Below are positions 52,642-60,177 of a DNA stretch of 64,000 nt, piece after piece. Where the stretch lies: assembly GCF_001266615.1 (NCBI RefSeq), contig NZ_LGHZ01000037.1:18815-82814 (forward strand), given 5' to 3'. The translations under genes and the position numbers were made by a program. Origin of the DNA: Kluyvera genomosp. 1. Lineage in GTDB: Bacteria > Pseudomonadota > Gammaproteobacteria > Enterobacterales > Enterobacteriaceae. How positions within the stretch are numbered: the first letter of the stretch is position 1; each line of letters begins with the position of its first letter. The notes under the pieces were generated by a model. That model was not told the DNA's origin, did not search any database, and saw only the letters and a list, made by a program, of their open reading frames with translations.

Positions 52642-53711
52642 TGGATATTCTTAACCTTTCTCAAGGTGCACTGAACGGCTCCGGGCTGCCGATGCAGGCT
52701 GAGCCGATTGCTGGGCAGGTCGCAGAAACCCCTGGCGCGCAAACGGCGGCGGGATTTAGCGATGCGCTGCTGAACGTTATCGATACGCTGATGGTTGGTC
52801 AGGGTTTGACCCCTACGCGTGATATCACCGTCAGCGCAAAACCGCTTTCGCTGGATGGCGATGACGAGTCCACCGATGACCTGCAGCAGTTAAGCGACGG
52901 ATTGCTAAAAGATAACTCGCAGCAGCAGCTGCTGGAAACGCTGTTGATGACCAGCCAGATGCCAACGCAAAACCCGGGTTATGTTGGGACGGCAGAGCAG
53001 GCGAACGATTTGCTCATGGTCAATGCTCAGACGCTGGCGGCTTCACAAACATTGGCACGAGGCATGGCCCCATCGCTGCAGCAGCAGAATCTGGCAACAC
53101 CGATGCCAGCGACGGGCACCACCACCACCGAATCAGCGGCGAGCGTGTTGCCGAGCAGCCAGCCCGTTTCTCCGGCGCTGATGACGGCAATGACCCCTGT
53201 GGCACCGATGATGACGCAGGCGCTGGAAGCCAGCAATACGTCAACGCCTGTCACGGCAACGGCCTCGGTACCTGCTACCACGCTGAAACTCGATCCTGAA
53301 CCTTCCCGCTGGAGCGAGCAGCTGCAAAGTGCGCTGGGCGACCGTCTACAGGTCCAGGTGAAACAGCAGATTCAGCACGCCACTATCCGTCTCGACCCGC
53401 CGGATATGGGCAAAATTGATATCTCCATGCAGGTGGATAACGGACGCGTGCAGGTGCAAATCAACGCCAGCCACGCCGAGGTTTATCGCGCTTTACAGCA
53501 AACCAGCAACGATCTTCGCCAGAGTCTGACGGAGCAGAACTTTGTTCAGGTCAATGTGCAGGTGTCTTCCCAATCGGGCGGACAGCAGCAGGGCAAAGGA
53601 CAGCAATTTACCGAACAACACAGCGCCATTCAGGCGGGTGCGGAGATGACGGCTGGCGCCTCAGCCTCGCAGGATCTTCGTGAAGATGACTCGGTTCTAC
53701 TGACGGTTTAA
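52641..53711 (+). CDS. lafE: Lateral hook-length control protein FliK-type
   Basis: A 356-residue FliK-family protein. The long N-terminal part (to about 210) is Gln/Ala/Thr/Pro-rich and serves as the molecular ruler. The C-terminal domain (about 220-320) has the FliK core ATIRLDPPDMGKIDISMQVDNGRVQVQINASH. It triggers the LfhB export switch. Confidence 0.92.
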   Translation: MDILNLSQGALNGSGLPMQAEPIAGQVAETPGAQTAAGFSDALLNVIDTLMVGQGLTPTRDITVSAKPLSLDGDDESTDDLQQLSDGLLKDNSQQQLLETLLMTSQMPTQNPGYVGTAEQANDLLMVNAQTLAASQTLARGMAPSLQQQNLATPMPATGTTTTESAASVLPSSQPVSPALMTAMTPVAPMMTQALEASNTSTPVTATASVPATTLKLDPEPSRWSEQLQSALGDRLQVQVKQQIQHATIRLDPPDMGKIDISMQVDNGRVQVQINASHAEVYRALQQTSNDLRQSLTEQNFVQVNVQVSSQSGGQQQGKGQQFTEQHSAIQAGAEMTAGASASQDLREDDSVLLTV

Positions 53712-53723
53712 GACAAGAATATT

Positions 53724-54194
53724 ATGAACGCAAAAACACTCTCTTTTGGTCTCATTATCGCCCTCGTGACCGCCATGTTGGCGGCTGGCATGACGGTAGT
53801 GGGTACCCATTTACTGCGCATGGACGAAGCAACGGGCAGTAGCTTTTTATCCGGATTGTTCACCAGCTCTTCTAAAGAGTCCGTGGAGTTTGTGGAAATC
53901 AAAAACGTGGTCATCACGTTAAAGAGCAAATCGCAAAAGGAACGCTACCTGCTACTGGAGCTGAACCTGGCGACCAATAACCCAGAACATTCCCGCCGTG
54001 CGCAGGACATGATCCCGGCGGTACGCGGAGCGACCGTCAGCTTGCTGTCCGATCTTGACTACGACGAGGTCCGTGCCATGAGCGTAAGCGATCTGCACAA
54101 CAAGCTGATGGAAGCCTACGCCGTGCGGTTTAGTAGCCTGAAGATGAACGTCCCGTTTGACGACGTCATCATCAGCAAAATGGTTTTCCAGTGA
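53724..54194 (+). CDS. lafF: FliL-type stator-associated protein LafF
   Basis: A 156-residue FliL-family protein with one N-terminal membrane segment (about 7-29) and a periplasmic domain. FliL surrounds stator units and supports torque under load, important for swarming-type lateral flagella. It lies 12 bases after lafE. Confidence 0.9.
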   Translation: MNAKTLSFGLIIALVTAMLAAGMTVVGTHLLRMDEATGSSFLSGLFTSSSKESVEFVEIKNVVITLKSKSQKERYLLLELNLATNNPEHSRRAQDMIPAVRGATVSLLSDLDYDEVRAMSVSDLHNKLMEAYAVRFSSLKMNVPFDDVIISKMVFQ

Positions 54195-54207
54195 TAGATA
54201 CGCCGCA

Positions 54208-54909
54208 ATGGAAATGATGGATTTTATGGCGAGTGACACCCTGACCCCGGCAGATGAGGCGCGGTACGTCAGCGCGTATCTGCCGCTGGTCAACAGGGTA
54301 GTGAAACAGCTTTCGTATCAGACCAGTAGCGTCATTGACCGGGAAGATATGGAGCAAATTGCGCTCATGGGGCTGCTGACGTCACTGCGTCGCTACGGTC
54401 ATCCGGATGAGCAGTTTGCTGCTTACGCCGTGCAGCGCGTGCGCGGCGCGGTACTGGATGAGCTGCGCTTGCTCGACTGGCGTCCCCGCCGCCTGCGGCA
54501 AAAGACTCACAAATTAAACGACGGTATTCGCGAAATTGCGCGCCAACTCGGGCGGACGCCGAGCTTCGAGGATATTAACCGCCATCTGTCGATTACGGCA
54601 GAAGAGTACCAGGAATATTTATTGCTGGATTGTGCCAAAACGATAGAGAGCCTGGATGAGCTGTTAGGGAATGACGTTCACGCAGGCGCACTGGACAGCC
54701 GACCGCTGGAAGACGAAGTGGTCGTCAGCCGGACGTTGCGCAGTGCGCTAGCAGCGCTTGATGAGCGTGAACAGCTGATCCTGACGCTTTATTACCAGCA
54801 TGAGATGAGCCTGAAAGAGATTGCGCTGGTCCTCGATTTAACCGAGGCCAGAGTGTGTCAGCTCAATAAAAAAATCGCCCAAAAAATTCAGTCTTTTTTC
54901 GAGAAGTGA
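54208..54909 (+). CDS. lafS: Lateral flagellar sigma-28 factor
   Basis: A 233-residue FliA-family sigma factor with regions 2 (YLPLVNRVVKQLSYQTSSVIDREDMEQIALMGL, about 25-57), 3 and 4 (EREQLILTLYYQHEMSLKEIALVLDLTEARVCQLNKKI). It directs late genes and is held by LfgM until hook completion. The ATG at 54208 lies after the lafF stop codon; ribosome-binding signals are weak and starts at 54214 or 54226 are possible. Confidence 0.94.
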   Translation: MEMMDFMASDTLTPADEARYVSAYLPLVNRVVKQLSYQTSSVIDREDMEQIALMGLLTSLRRYGHPDEQFAAYAVQRVRGAVLDELRLLDWRPRRLRQKTHKLNDGIREIARQLGRTPSFEDINRHLSITAEEYQEYLLLDCAKTIESLDELLGNDVHAGALDSRPLEDEVVVSRTLRSALAALDEREQLILTLYYQHEMSLKEIALVLDLTEARVCQLNKKIAQKIQSFFEK

Positions 54910-54916
54910 AAGAGTT

Positions 54917-55780
54917 ATGCAGAAACTATTCGGTATCATCATCATCATGGCGTGCGTGGTCGGCGGCTTCATTATGTCGGGCGGCCAGCTTTCGTCGTTC
55001 TGGCAGCCGGGTGAAATCATCATCATTCTGGGTGCGGGTCTGGGGGCGATGGTCCTCGCTAACCCTCGTGCCGTTCTGGCCGAAATGTTCCGCCAGTTTC
55101 GCGGCATCATGCGTAAAAATGAATACACAGACGAGTATCAGCGCCAGCTGCTGATGCTGCTGTATGAGCTGTTGGAACTGGTACAGGACGGCGGCCTGAA
55201 AGTGTTGGATGAGCACATTGAAGCGCCGGAAAACAGCCCGCTGTTTCAAAAATACCCGCTGATGCTGCGCGATAAAGCGCTGGTGACGTTTATCTCTGAC
55301 AACTTCCGCCTGATGGCGATGGGCAAGATCAACGAGCACGAACTGGAAGGGATCCTCGAGCAGGAGCTGGGGGCAATGGAAGAGAACCTTCTGCAGCCAT
55401 CGCGTTCATTGCAGCGTACCGCAGAAGCGATGCCGGGCTTCGGTATCTGTGCGGCGGTACTGGGGATTATCATCACCATGCAGTCCATCGACGGTTCCAT
55501 TGCCGTTATCGGTGTGAAAGTTGCGGCGGCACTGGTCGGTACTTTCCTCGGCGTTTTCTTCTGTTACTGCTTTATGGATCCGGTGGCGAATGCCATGGAA
55601 CAGCGCACCAAAAAACAGATCTCGGTGCTGGAGTGCGTGCGTACCGTGCTGGTTAACCACGTTGCTGGTAAGCCAACGCTGCTGGCGGTGGATGCGGGCC
55701 GTAAAATGCTGCCGATGGACACCAAACCGACGTTTGCCACGCTGGATGGCTGGGTCAACCAGATGGTCGGTGAATCCTGA
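54917..55780 (+). CDS. lafT: Lateral flagellar motor protein MotA-type
   Basis: A 287-residue MotA-family stator subunit with four membrane segments (two near 5-50 and two near 165-225) and a charged cytoplasmic loop that pushes on LfiG. Length is near MotA (295). It overlaps lafU by one base. Confidence 0.94.
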   Translation: MQKLFGIIIIMACVVGGFIMSGGQLSSFWQPGEIIIILGAGLGAMVLANPRAVLAEMFRQFRGIMRKNEYTDEYQRQLLMLLYELLELVQDGGLKVLDEHIEAPENSPLFQKYPLMLRDKALVTFISDNFRLMAMGKINEHELEGILEQELGAMEENLLQPSRSLQRTAEAMPGFGICAAVLGIIITMQSIDGSIAVIGVKVAAALVGTFLGVFFCYCFMDPVANAMEQRTKKQISVLECVRTVLVNHVAGKPTLLAVDAGRKMLPMDTKPTFATLDGWVNQMVGES

Positions 55781-56709
55781 TGCGAGGCCGCAACAAAGAA
55801 CATACCACGATCATCAAGCGTTCCTCGCGCAAAAGCCATGATGCCATTCATGGCGGCGCGTGGAAGGTGGCTTTTGCCGACTTTACGCTGGCGATGATGG
55901 CGCTGTTCATGGTGCTGTGGATCATGGGCGCGGTGACCGAAGAAGAACGAAAAGAGATTGTTTCGCTGCTGCACGGTGAATCAATTTTTGAGGGTAATTC
56001 CATTACCCCTGTGACCCAAAAAGACGGCAATGGTGGCCAGATCGCGTTGATTGGCGGGCGCCATGATGTCAGTGAAGAACAGCAAAAAACCGAAGCCAAA
56101 ACCCAGGCTCAGGTTGCGCAGCAGATGAAAAATACGGAAAGCCTGGATGCGGTTAACGGTCGCTCTCAAAATGAGATCGAAGACCTGGCGCGGATGATCA
56201 TGAAGATCACGTCAGCCTATGATGCGCAGGCTAACCTGAAGATGGAGATCGTCCCGCAGGGGCTGCGTATTCTGGTCACCGACGATCAGAAGCGCGAAAT
56301 GTTCCAGCGCAGTAGCGCCATTCTGACGCCGTTCTTCAAACGTTTGCTGACCGAGTTTGCGCCAGAGCTCAACAAGATAGACAACAAAATTATTATTACC
56401 GGGCACACCGATGCCACCCGTTTCCGCGACCAGGATCTGTACAACAACTGGAACCTTTCCGGCGAACGTGCGATGCAGGCTCGCAAGGTGTTGACTCGCA
56501 GCGGGCTGGATGCCAGCAAAATTCTGCAGGTCAGTGGCATGGCGGATCAGATGCTGCTCGACCCGAATAACCCACTAAGCTCGGCGAACCGTCGTATCGA
56601 AATTATGGTACTGACGCATTCTGCCAGCGACACGTTGTATCAGTTCTTTGGCCAGCACGGTGAAAATGTCATCAAGCCGCTGACCGAAAAGCTGTCTAAC
56701 GCTCGTTAA
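55780..56709 (+). CDS. lafU: Lateral flagellar motor protein MotB-type
   Basis: A 309-residue MotB-family stator subunit. One membrane segment (about 30-52) contains the ion-carrying aspartate D34 (AFADFTLAMM). The C-terminal OmpA-like domain (about 175-285; TGHTDATRFRDQDLYNNWNLSGERA) anchors it to peptidoglycan. The gene is complete, unlike the mbhA remnant of E. coli K-12. It ends the laf operon. Confidence 0.95.
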   Translation: MRGRNKEHTTIIKRSSRKSHDAIHGGAWKVAFADFTLAMMALFMVLWIMGAVTEEERKEIVSLLHGESIFEGNSITPVTQKDGNGGQIALIGGRHDVSEEQQKTEAKTQAQVAQQMKNTESLDAVNGRSQNEIEDLARMIMKITSAYDAQANLKMEIVPQGLRILVTDDQKREMFQRSSAILTPFFKRLLTEFAPELNKIDNKIIITGHTDATRFRDQDLYNNWNLSGERAMQARKVLTRSGLDASKILQVSGMADQMLLDPNNPLSSANRRIEIMVLTHSASDTLYQFFGQHGENVIKPLTEKLSNAR

Positions 56710-56725
56710 CCTGATTGTTAAAGCT

Positions 56726-57520
56726 GTGAAACGTTTCTTCCTTATCATCCTTTTCGTACCCATGCGGGCGGTTGCTGCCCGATGGGTACCTCTTTTTTCA
56801 CTCTTTTTACTGCTGCTGATGCCGATGGGCTACGTCAGCGCAAAGCCTCTGGCCACCAAAACGCCAGAAACCACGGCCGATAGCGAAGCGCTAAAACGTA
56901 AGCAAAATCGCGCCCGCCTGATGGCTAAAGCCAAAAAACGTACCGCCGTGGTCCCACAGACGCCGGAACAAAAGCGCCGTGAGCTCGCGCAAAAGCGCGC
57001 TGAGCGCGCGGAAAACCGCGAAATGCTGGCGATGCATAAGCGCTGGAAGCCGGGTGCTTTGGGCGGTTCGGAAACGCTGTGGAACGACGTGCAGGAAGGC
57101 AAAGTCGTGGCCAGTTCCGGCAAACCGCAAAAAAGCTTCCGCCTGCGAACCGTGCTCAGCCGTTTGCATGACCAGCTGGGTAAGCCTTATCTGTGGGGCG
57201 GCAACAGCCCGACGGATGGCTTCGACTGTAGCGGACTGGTGTTCTACGCCTTCAACCACGTGCTGGAGCGCAAACTGCCGCGCACGGCTAACGGTATGTT
57301 CCGCGATGACGGGCTGAAGTCCGTTCACCGGGCCAGCCTGAAGCAGGGGGATTTGGTGTTTTTCAATATTAACCAACGTCCCGGCGCTGATCACGTTGGC
57401 GTCTACCTCGGTGACGGTCGCTTTATTGAAGCACCGCGTACCGGGCTAAAAATTCGTATTAGCAAGTTGTCTGATGACTTCTGGCAATCACATTACCTTG
57501 GCGCTCGCCGCGTCTTGTAA
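56726..57520 (+). CDS. Secreted NlpC/P60 peptidoglycan hydrolase (YafL-like)
   Basis: A 264-residue exported cysteine endopeptidase. A signal sequence ends around YVSAKP (to about residue 38), then comes a long basic linker (50-125) rich in Lys, Arg and Ala. The NlpC/P60 domain (about 140-262) contains the catalytic FDCSGLV cysteine near 167 and DHVGVYLGDG histidine near 219. It likely cuts peptide bonds in peptidoglycan. Its start is uncertain: the first codons (GTG 56726 or ATG 56762) overlap a strong terminator hairpin. It may open the wall for the lateral rod, since LfgJ lacks a hydrolase, but that is inference. Confidence 0.82.
   Translation: MKRFFLIILFVPMRAVAARWVPLFSLFLLLLMPMGYVSAKPLATKTPETTADSEALKRKQNRARLMAKAKKRTAVVPQTPEQKRRELAQKRAERAENREMLAMHKRWKPGALGGSETLWNDVQEGKVVASSGKPQKSFRLRTVLSRLHDQLGKPYLWGGNSPTDGFDCSGLVFYAFNHVLERKLPRTANGMFRDDGLKSVHRASLKQGDLVFFNINQRPGADHVGVYLGDGRFIEAPRTGLKIRISKLSDDFWQSHYLGARRVL
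56756..56797 (+). terminator. Strong terminator after lafU, overlapping the next gene's start
   Basis: GTACCCAT (56756-56763) pairs with ATGGGTAC (56782-56789), and CGGGC (56765-56769) with GCCCG (56777-56781), giving 13 pairs with one bulged G and a 7-base loop. CTCTTTTTT follows. It should end lafB-lafU transcripts. The T-rich tail encodes part of the signal peptide of the NlpC/P60 gene. Confidence 0.85.
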
Positions 57521-57548
57521 AACTATCTTCTGAATTGAGACCGCAACC

Positions 57549-58598
57549 ATGACCGTAACTCGCATGAAATTCGCCATTGATGATGGCTCGACCAACGTAA
57601 AAATTAGCTGGATTGAAAACGGCACCCTGAAAACCGTGGTCTCGCCGAACTCGTTCCGCAAAGACTGGAAAAGCGCGGCGCTGCTGCGCGGTCAGTCGGT
57701 GTACAACTACACCATCGGCACCACCAAATACACCTACGATGCGACGTCCGATAAAGCGCTGTCCACCACCCATATCGACTACCAGTATGACGATCTGAAC
57801 CTGCTGGCAGTGCACCACGCGCTGCTGCTGACTGGTCTCGCGCCGTGCGACGTGGAAGTGATCGTGACGCTGCCTATCACCCAGTTCTACAACCCGGACG
57901 ATTGCCAGCGCAATGAAAGCCGCATTGAAGCGAAACGCCGCAACCTGATGCGCGATATCTCGCTCAACAAAGGCGAGCTGTTCCGTATTGCTGACGTACA
58001 GGTGATGCCCGAAAGCCTGCCTGCGGCACTGTCGCACCTGCTGAACTCCAACGTCACCGAATTCACCAAATCGTTGGTGATTGACTGCGGCGGCACCACG
58101 CTGGATATGGGCGTGATCGTCGGCGAGTTTGACGATGTTTCAGCGATTTACGGTAACAACGAAATCGGCGTGGCGATGGTCACCGATGCGACGCGTAAAC
58201 TGCTGGCAGCGGCGGATAGCGACTCCAGCTACCTGGTGGCGAACGAACTGATTAAACGCCGTCACGACATGGAGTTTGTGAAAAGCGTGATTAACGATGA
58301 GTCGCGCATTGAAGAGATCCTCGAACGCGTAGAAATCAAAATCCAGGAGCTGGGCGACCAGGTGGCTTACGAAGCGAAGAAATTCGCTAAGAACCCGAAC
58401 CGGGTGTATCTGGTCGGCGGCGGCGCGCACCTGATTGAGTCTGCGGTTCGTGAAACGTATGCCACCCTTGGCGATCGCGTCGTGACGATTGAAAACCCGC
58501 AGAGCGCGCTGTCCCGCGAAATTTGCCTGTATCACGCAGACTCTGGCGTGGAAACGGTCGCGGCACCGCACATGGCTGAGGTGGGCGACGATGAGTAA
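57549..58598 (+). CDS. ParM/StbA-type actin-like ATPase, chromosomal
   Basis: A 349-residue actin-fold protein close in motif to plasmid R1 ParM: phosphate-1 DDGSTN (11-16), phosphate-2 DCGGTTLD (179-186) and adenosine motif VGGGAHLI (289-296). It is about 30 residues longer than R1 ParM, mainly at the C-terminus. ParM filaments push plasmid copies apart when capped by ParR on parC. Here only 28 bases separate it from the NlpC/P60 gene, leaving no room for an iteron-bearing parC upstream. It overlaps the next gene by 8 bases. The family is certain; the function on a chromosome beside lateral flagella is not. Confidence 0.85.
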   Translation: MTVTRMKFAIDDGSTNVKISWIENGTLKTVVSPNSFRKDWKSAALLRGQSVYNYTIGTTKYTYDATSDKALSTTHIDYQYDDLNLLAVHHALLLTGLAPCDVEVIVTLPITQFYNPDDCQRNESRIEAKRRNLMRDISLNKGELFRIADVQVMPESLPAALSHLLNSNVTEFTKSLVIDCGGTTLDMGVIVGEFDDVSAIYGNNEIGVAMVTDATRKLLAAADSDSSYLVANELIKRRHDMEFVKSVINDESRIEEILERVEIKIQELGDQVAYEAKKFAKNPNRVYLVGGGAHLIESAVRETYATLGDRVVTIENPQSALSREICLYHADSGVETVAAPHMAEVGDDE

Positions 58599-59268
58599 CA
58601 GGCACATTCGCCGCGTAAGTCTCTCGCTGCATTTGTCGCCGGAGCATTCGCGCGCCGATCTGCGCGCGATGCTGCAACTGAAGAAATGGCATCAGGAGTT
58701 GAACCAGACGGGGACGAATCCGGGTGATGCCAATATGGAGATGCGCCGCTTTCATCGTAATGTCTATCTGGCGGGGCTGCAGCTGCAGCTGCTGAATCCG
58801 CAGCTTTGCAGTCATGTGGCCGAATCAATGGGCCGCGATAAACTGACGCTTGATGAGCTGTGCGGTGAGTTGGTCAGCGCACAGCTGCTGCCGATCCCGC
58901 CGGGTGAGGCACCTGCGCCCACCCCGGCGTCAGAACCGGCAGTATCCAGCGATGATTTCAGCAAACAGCAGCTGCGGCAGATGCGTGCGTTGATGTCGGA
59001 AGCGTTGTCACGCCAGCCCGCCCCGGTGGCGGCCGCACCGGATGACGCTTCCCGAGAGGAGCTGGCGCTGCTTCGCGGCGAAGTCGCGCAGCTAAAAACG
59101 CTGCTCAATCAGCAACACCTGCTGCTGCAACAGATCCGCATGTCCGGTCGCGCTGCGGCACCTGCCGCTGAGAATGCAAAAAGCGGGCAGGCTGAAGAGC
59201 TGGATTTAAGCACACTCGGAGCCCCCGCGCAGAAGATGAAGCAGATCCGCCAGAAAGGTATTTTCTAA
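58591..59268 (+). CDS. ParR-like partner of the actin homologue
   Basis: A 225-residue protein encoded directly after, and overlapping by 8 bases, the ParM-like gene. Residues about 1-95 are basic and helical, compatible with a ParR-type ribbon-helix-helix DNA-binding unit (RRVSLSLHLSPEHSRADLR). A Pro/Ala-rich linker and a coiled coil (about 150-185) follow. The C-terminus ends in a short basic amphipathic tail (AQKMKQIRQKGIF) resembling the ParM-binding tail of R1 ParR. It is almost twice the size of R1 ParR (117). The pairing is convincing by context; the DNA target is unknown. Confidence 0.68.
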   Translation: MSNRHIRRVSLSLHLSPEHSRADLRAMLQLKKWHQELNQTGTNPGDANMEMRRFHRNVYLAGLQLQLLNPQLCSHVAESMGRDKLTLDELCGELVSAQLLPIPPGEAPAPTPASEPAVSSDDFSKQQLRQMRALMSEALSRQPAPVAAAPDDASREELALLRGEVAQLKTLLNQQHLLLQQIRMSGRAAAPAAENAKSGQAEELDLSTLGAPAQKMKQIRQKGIF

Positions 59269-59359
59269 GCTGCGATAGCCCGCTTTATTCCCGGTGATGC
59301 TTAAGTTTTTCCGCTTAATGTCGCTTTGTCTGAACAGGTTGTTTCTGTGAGAAGTCGAT

Positions 59360-60151
59360 ATGGACAAGAGTATTCATTACGTCATTCGCTGTGTCGAAGA
59401 CGCGAAGTTCGACATGGGCATTGATTTCGTCATTCAGCCTATTTTCGATTTATCCCGCTTCGCCTGTATTGGCGGCGAAGTGCTGGTGCGCGGTACCCAC
59501 CGCCGCAACGTGGTGCCGCCAGCGGAGTTCATCCAACAGCTTGAAGAGAACGGTTCCATCGTGGAGATGGGCTATTACGTGATGGAAAAAGCGCTGACGT
59601 TTATCGCGCAAAAGCACGTGGATAGCCAGGAAGAGTATCTGTTCACACTCAATATTTCGGCCGTACAGCTCAACGATGCAGATTTTGCCCATCATGCGCT
59701 GGCTATCGTGACGCGGCTAAAGCTCAGTACGGCGCAGCTGGTGTTTGAAATCACCCAAAGCGCAGTGCCGCTGACCGATACTGCGCGTGAAAACCTTCAA
59801 ATGCTGCAGGAGGCGGGTATCAATATTGCGTGGGACGGTATTGGCACACTCGACGCGCTCAGAGAACGGCTGGCATTCTGGGAGCCTGACTATATCAAGC
59901 TCGATCGTGGCTGCCTGGGCCACGGCAAACAGGATGTGACGGAGCAGATGCTAGCGCTTATCGCTGAACACGATGCTGATGTGGTGATTGAAGGCGTTGA
60001 GAACTACACGCAAATCTCCAGCATGCTGAAACAGGGCGTGAAGTACGGGCAAGGTTACCTGTTCTCTCGACCGATCAGCAAAGAGAGTTTCCAGAGAGAA
60101 TATATGCAGCATCAGCAGGTTAAAACCCACGCATCGTCTGCGCTGCGATAA
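59360..60151 (+). CDS. Stand-alone degenerate EAL-domain protein
   Basis: A 263-residue cytoplasmic protein consisting of one EAL domain. EAL itself reads EVL (40-42), the DDFGTG loop is replaced by WDGIGT (near 156-161), and EGVEN and QGYLFSRP are kept. Loss of the first aspartate of DDFG suggests weak or no c-di-GMP hydrolysis, as in YdiV-like proteins that act by binding other proteins. It lies 91 bases after the ParR-like gene, with AGAAG upstream of the ATG, and 26 bases before a full EAL phosphodiesterase. It may couple c-di-GMP to lateral motility. Confidence 0.85.
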   Translation: MDKSIHYVIRCVEDAKFDMGIDFVIQPIFDLSRFACIGGEVLVRGTHRRNVVPPAEFIQQLEENGSIVEMGYYVMEKALTFIAQKHVDSQEEYLFTLNISAVQLNDADFAHHALAIVTRLKLSTAQLVFEITQSAVPLTDTARENLQMLQEAGINIAWDGIGTLDALRERLAFWEPDYIKLDRGCLGHGKQDVTEQMLALIAEHDADVVIEGVENYTQISSMLKQGVKYGQGYLFSRPISKESFQREYMQHQQVKTHASSALR

Positions 60152-60177
60152 GTGATACGTCAAAGAGAATACGTGCG

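Noticed and set aside
57521..57548. parC-type iterons upstream of the ParM-like gene
   Set aside because: Only 28 bases are available, and no repeated units were seen there or in the 91 bases after the ParR-like gene.
59300..59335. Sigma-28-like promoter before the degenerate EAL gene
   Set aside because: TTAAGTTT-N11-GTCGCTTT fits the -35 but only half of the -10 consensus; not strong enough to list.
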